Source: Bacteroidota bacterium (GTDB lineage Bacteria; Bacteroidota; Bacteroidia; Flavobacteriales_D; JABDKJ01). From it: a DNA stretch of 7,144 nt. Location of the stretch: NCBI GenBank assembly GCA_027621335.1, contig JAQCAN010000124.1, positions 1 through 7,144 on the forward strand, read 5' to 3'. Of the stretch, positions 6,305 through 7,144 are shown one piece after another; within the stretch, counting starts at the first letter, position 1; each line of letters opens with the position of its first letter. The notes beneath the pieces were generated by a model, which saw only the letters and a program-made list of their open reading frames with translations, did not search any database and was not told where the DNA came from. A program made the position numbers and the translations under genes.

Positions 6305-7126
6305 TCACCCGATGATCCTGTAGCCCCCATCCACATGCCTGATCTCACCAGTGATCCTGGAATCAGGCCTCAGAAGATGTACGATCTCATAGGCTAGATC
6401 CTGAGGGCGTGCATTCCCCAAGGGACTCATCTCATCCGCTTTAAGAACATCTCTTTCAGTCAGGGTGGCATTACCAGCTTTACTGCCCATGTAAGGAGAA
6501 AAACGGATGGCGTTCACACGTATACCTCTTGAACGACCTAGCTCATCGGCCAACTCCACTGATATGCGCTCAAGGGCAGCCTTTGCTATGCTCATGTTGC
6601 GGTAAGGATGGAAGGTGACCTTCTCCGCTGCGATATAGCTGATGGAGGCGATGGACGCGCCATCGTTCAGGACATTATGCTTGATCAGGAAATGGGTCAG
6701 CCGAACCAATGAGAAAGCAGAGACATTCAATGTGTCGGAGAATTCCTCAGGTGTGACTTCGAGCAAGGGTTTCACTACCTTATTCCGAATGGTCTTATCC
6801 ATGGCAATGGCATGCACCAGACCTGATAGTTGAATGCCTTCTTCGCTCAACTGACGGGCAAAATCATCCATGTTGGCATCGAGGGTCACATCCAGGACAT
6901 AAACCTTGGAATTACCCAGTGAATTCTCTATGGACTGCTTGAAATCCTCGAAGTTTTGCGTCAAAAAGGCCTTAGCCTTATCAGATAAGTCCTTATGAAA
7001 AGGGCTCGGACCAAGTCCAGTGCAGATCACCCGACCACCCTGTTTGATGATCTCTTTGGCCGCATACATGGCCAATGATTTTTCATCCGCAATTCCAGTG
7101 ATCAAGAAGGTATGATTTTCTAACAT
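6305..7126 (-). CDS. FabI-like enoyl-ACP reductase (SDR superfamily)
   Basis: Likely NAD(P)H-dependent reduction of enoyl-ACP, the last step of the fatty-acid elongation cycle, in the cytoplasm. Seen in 273 residues: Rossmann start FLITGIADEKSLA (7-19) with the TGxxxxxS pattern of FabI; VHAIAMDKTIRNK (104-116), equal to the FabI 'HSI' strand; SISYIAAEK (161-169) with the first Tyr Y164; Y175-x6-K182, the FabI-type catalytic Tyr and Lys spacing; GIRVNAIRFSP (201-211); MSPLGNARPQDLA (233-245), close to the Bacteroidota FabI form; and ITGEIRHVDGGY (258-269). Odd: Y164 to Y175 is 11 residues, where E. coli FabI has 10 (Y146 to Y156), and overall similarity to the usual Bacteroidota FabI seems low. 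It may therefore be a second, divergent reductase, so I withhold the symbol. Start ATG at 7124-7126, 18 bp from the window edge; what lies upstream is not visible. Confidence 0.8.
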   Translation of the reverse strand: MLENHTFLITGIADEKSLAMYAAKEIIKQGGRVICTGLGPSPFHKDLSDKAKAFLTQNFEDFKQSIENSLGNSKVYVLDVTLDANMDDFARQLSEEGIQLSGLVHAIAMDKTIRNKVVKPLLEVTPEEFSDTLNVSAFSLVRLTHFLIKHNVLNDGASIASISYIAAEKVTFHPYRNMSIAKAALERISVELADELGRSRGIRVNAIRFSPYMGSKAGNATLTERDVLKADEMSPLGNARPQDLAYEIVHLLRPDSRITGEIRHVDGGYRIIG

Positions 7127-7144
7127 CGTTCTAGATTCAATATT

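Noticed and set aside
1..7144. Mobile element, CRISPR array, defence island, tRNA or riboswitch
   Set aside because: No direct repeats in array form, transposase, integrase, cloverleaf or known aptamer pattern was seen on either strand; the window is filled by housekeeping-type and envelope genes.

Overview
The window looks like an ordinary chromosomal segment of a member of the Bacteroidota, most likely Flavobacteriales-like, with a base composition close to half G+C by eye. The evidence is a DUF4294 protein (a family I know only from Bacteroidota), a biotin carboxylase with the longer C-terminal tail ending in a WKKNR motif typical of this phylum, an enoyl-ACP-reductase-like protein with the Bacteroidota-style 'YIAA' and 'MSPLGNA' motifs, almost no Shine-Dalgarno sequences, and one perfect TAnnTTTG promoter box. 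Genus or species cannot be told from the sequence.

Seven protein genes fill almost the whole window. On the minus strand, reading from high to low coordinates, a probable operon runs accC (3868-2378), DUF4294 protein (2364-1639), then a secreted six-Asp-box beta-propeller protein (about 1549-65). accC diverges from an EamA/DMT-family membrane transporter on the plus strand (3976-4812) across a 107-bp gap. The transporter converges, with only 11 bp between stop codons, on a second minus-strand series: a fabI-like reductase (7126-6305), a dipeptide epimerase of the enolase superfamily (6164-5136) and a 63-residue coiled-coil protein with an EF-hand-like end (5015-4824). The gaps in this series are 140 and 120 bp, so it may not be one transcript.

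Functionally the window mixes lipid metabolism (biotin carboxylase, enoyl-ACP-reductase-like SDR), cell-wall peptide recycling (Ala-Glu-type epimerase), small-molecule transport and two envelope or secreted proteins of unknown role. I see no RNA gene, insertion sequence, CRISPR array, phage gene, toxin-antitoxin pair or defence system, and nothing that adds up to a new multi-gene system. No stretch longer than 140 bp lies between genes. The more interesting points are small: many non-ATG starts, an internal promoter box that helps fix a gene start, a divergent sorting-like tail on the propeller protein, the tiny EF-hand-like protein, and a FabI-like enzyme with altered active-site spacing.
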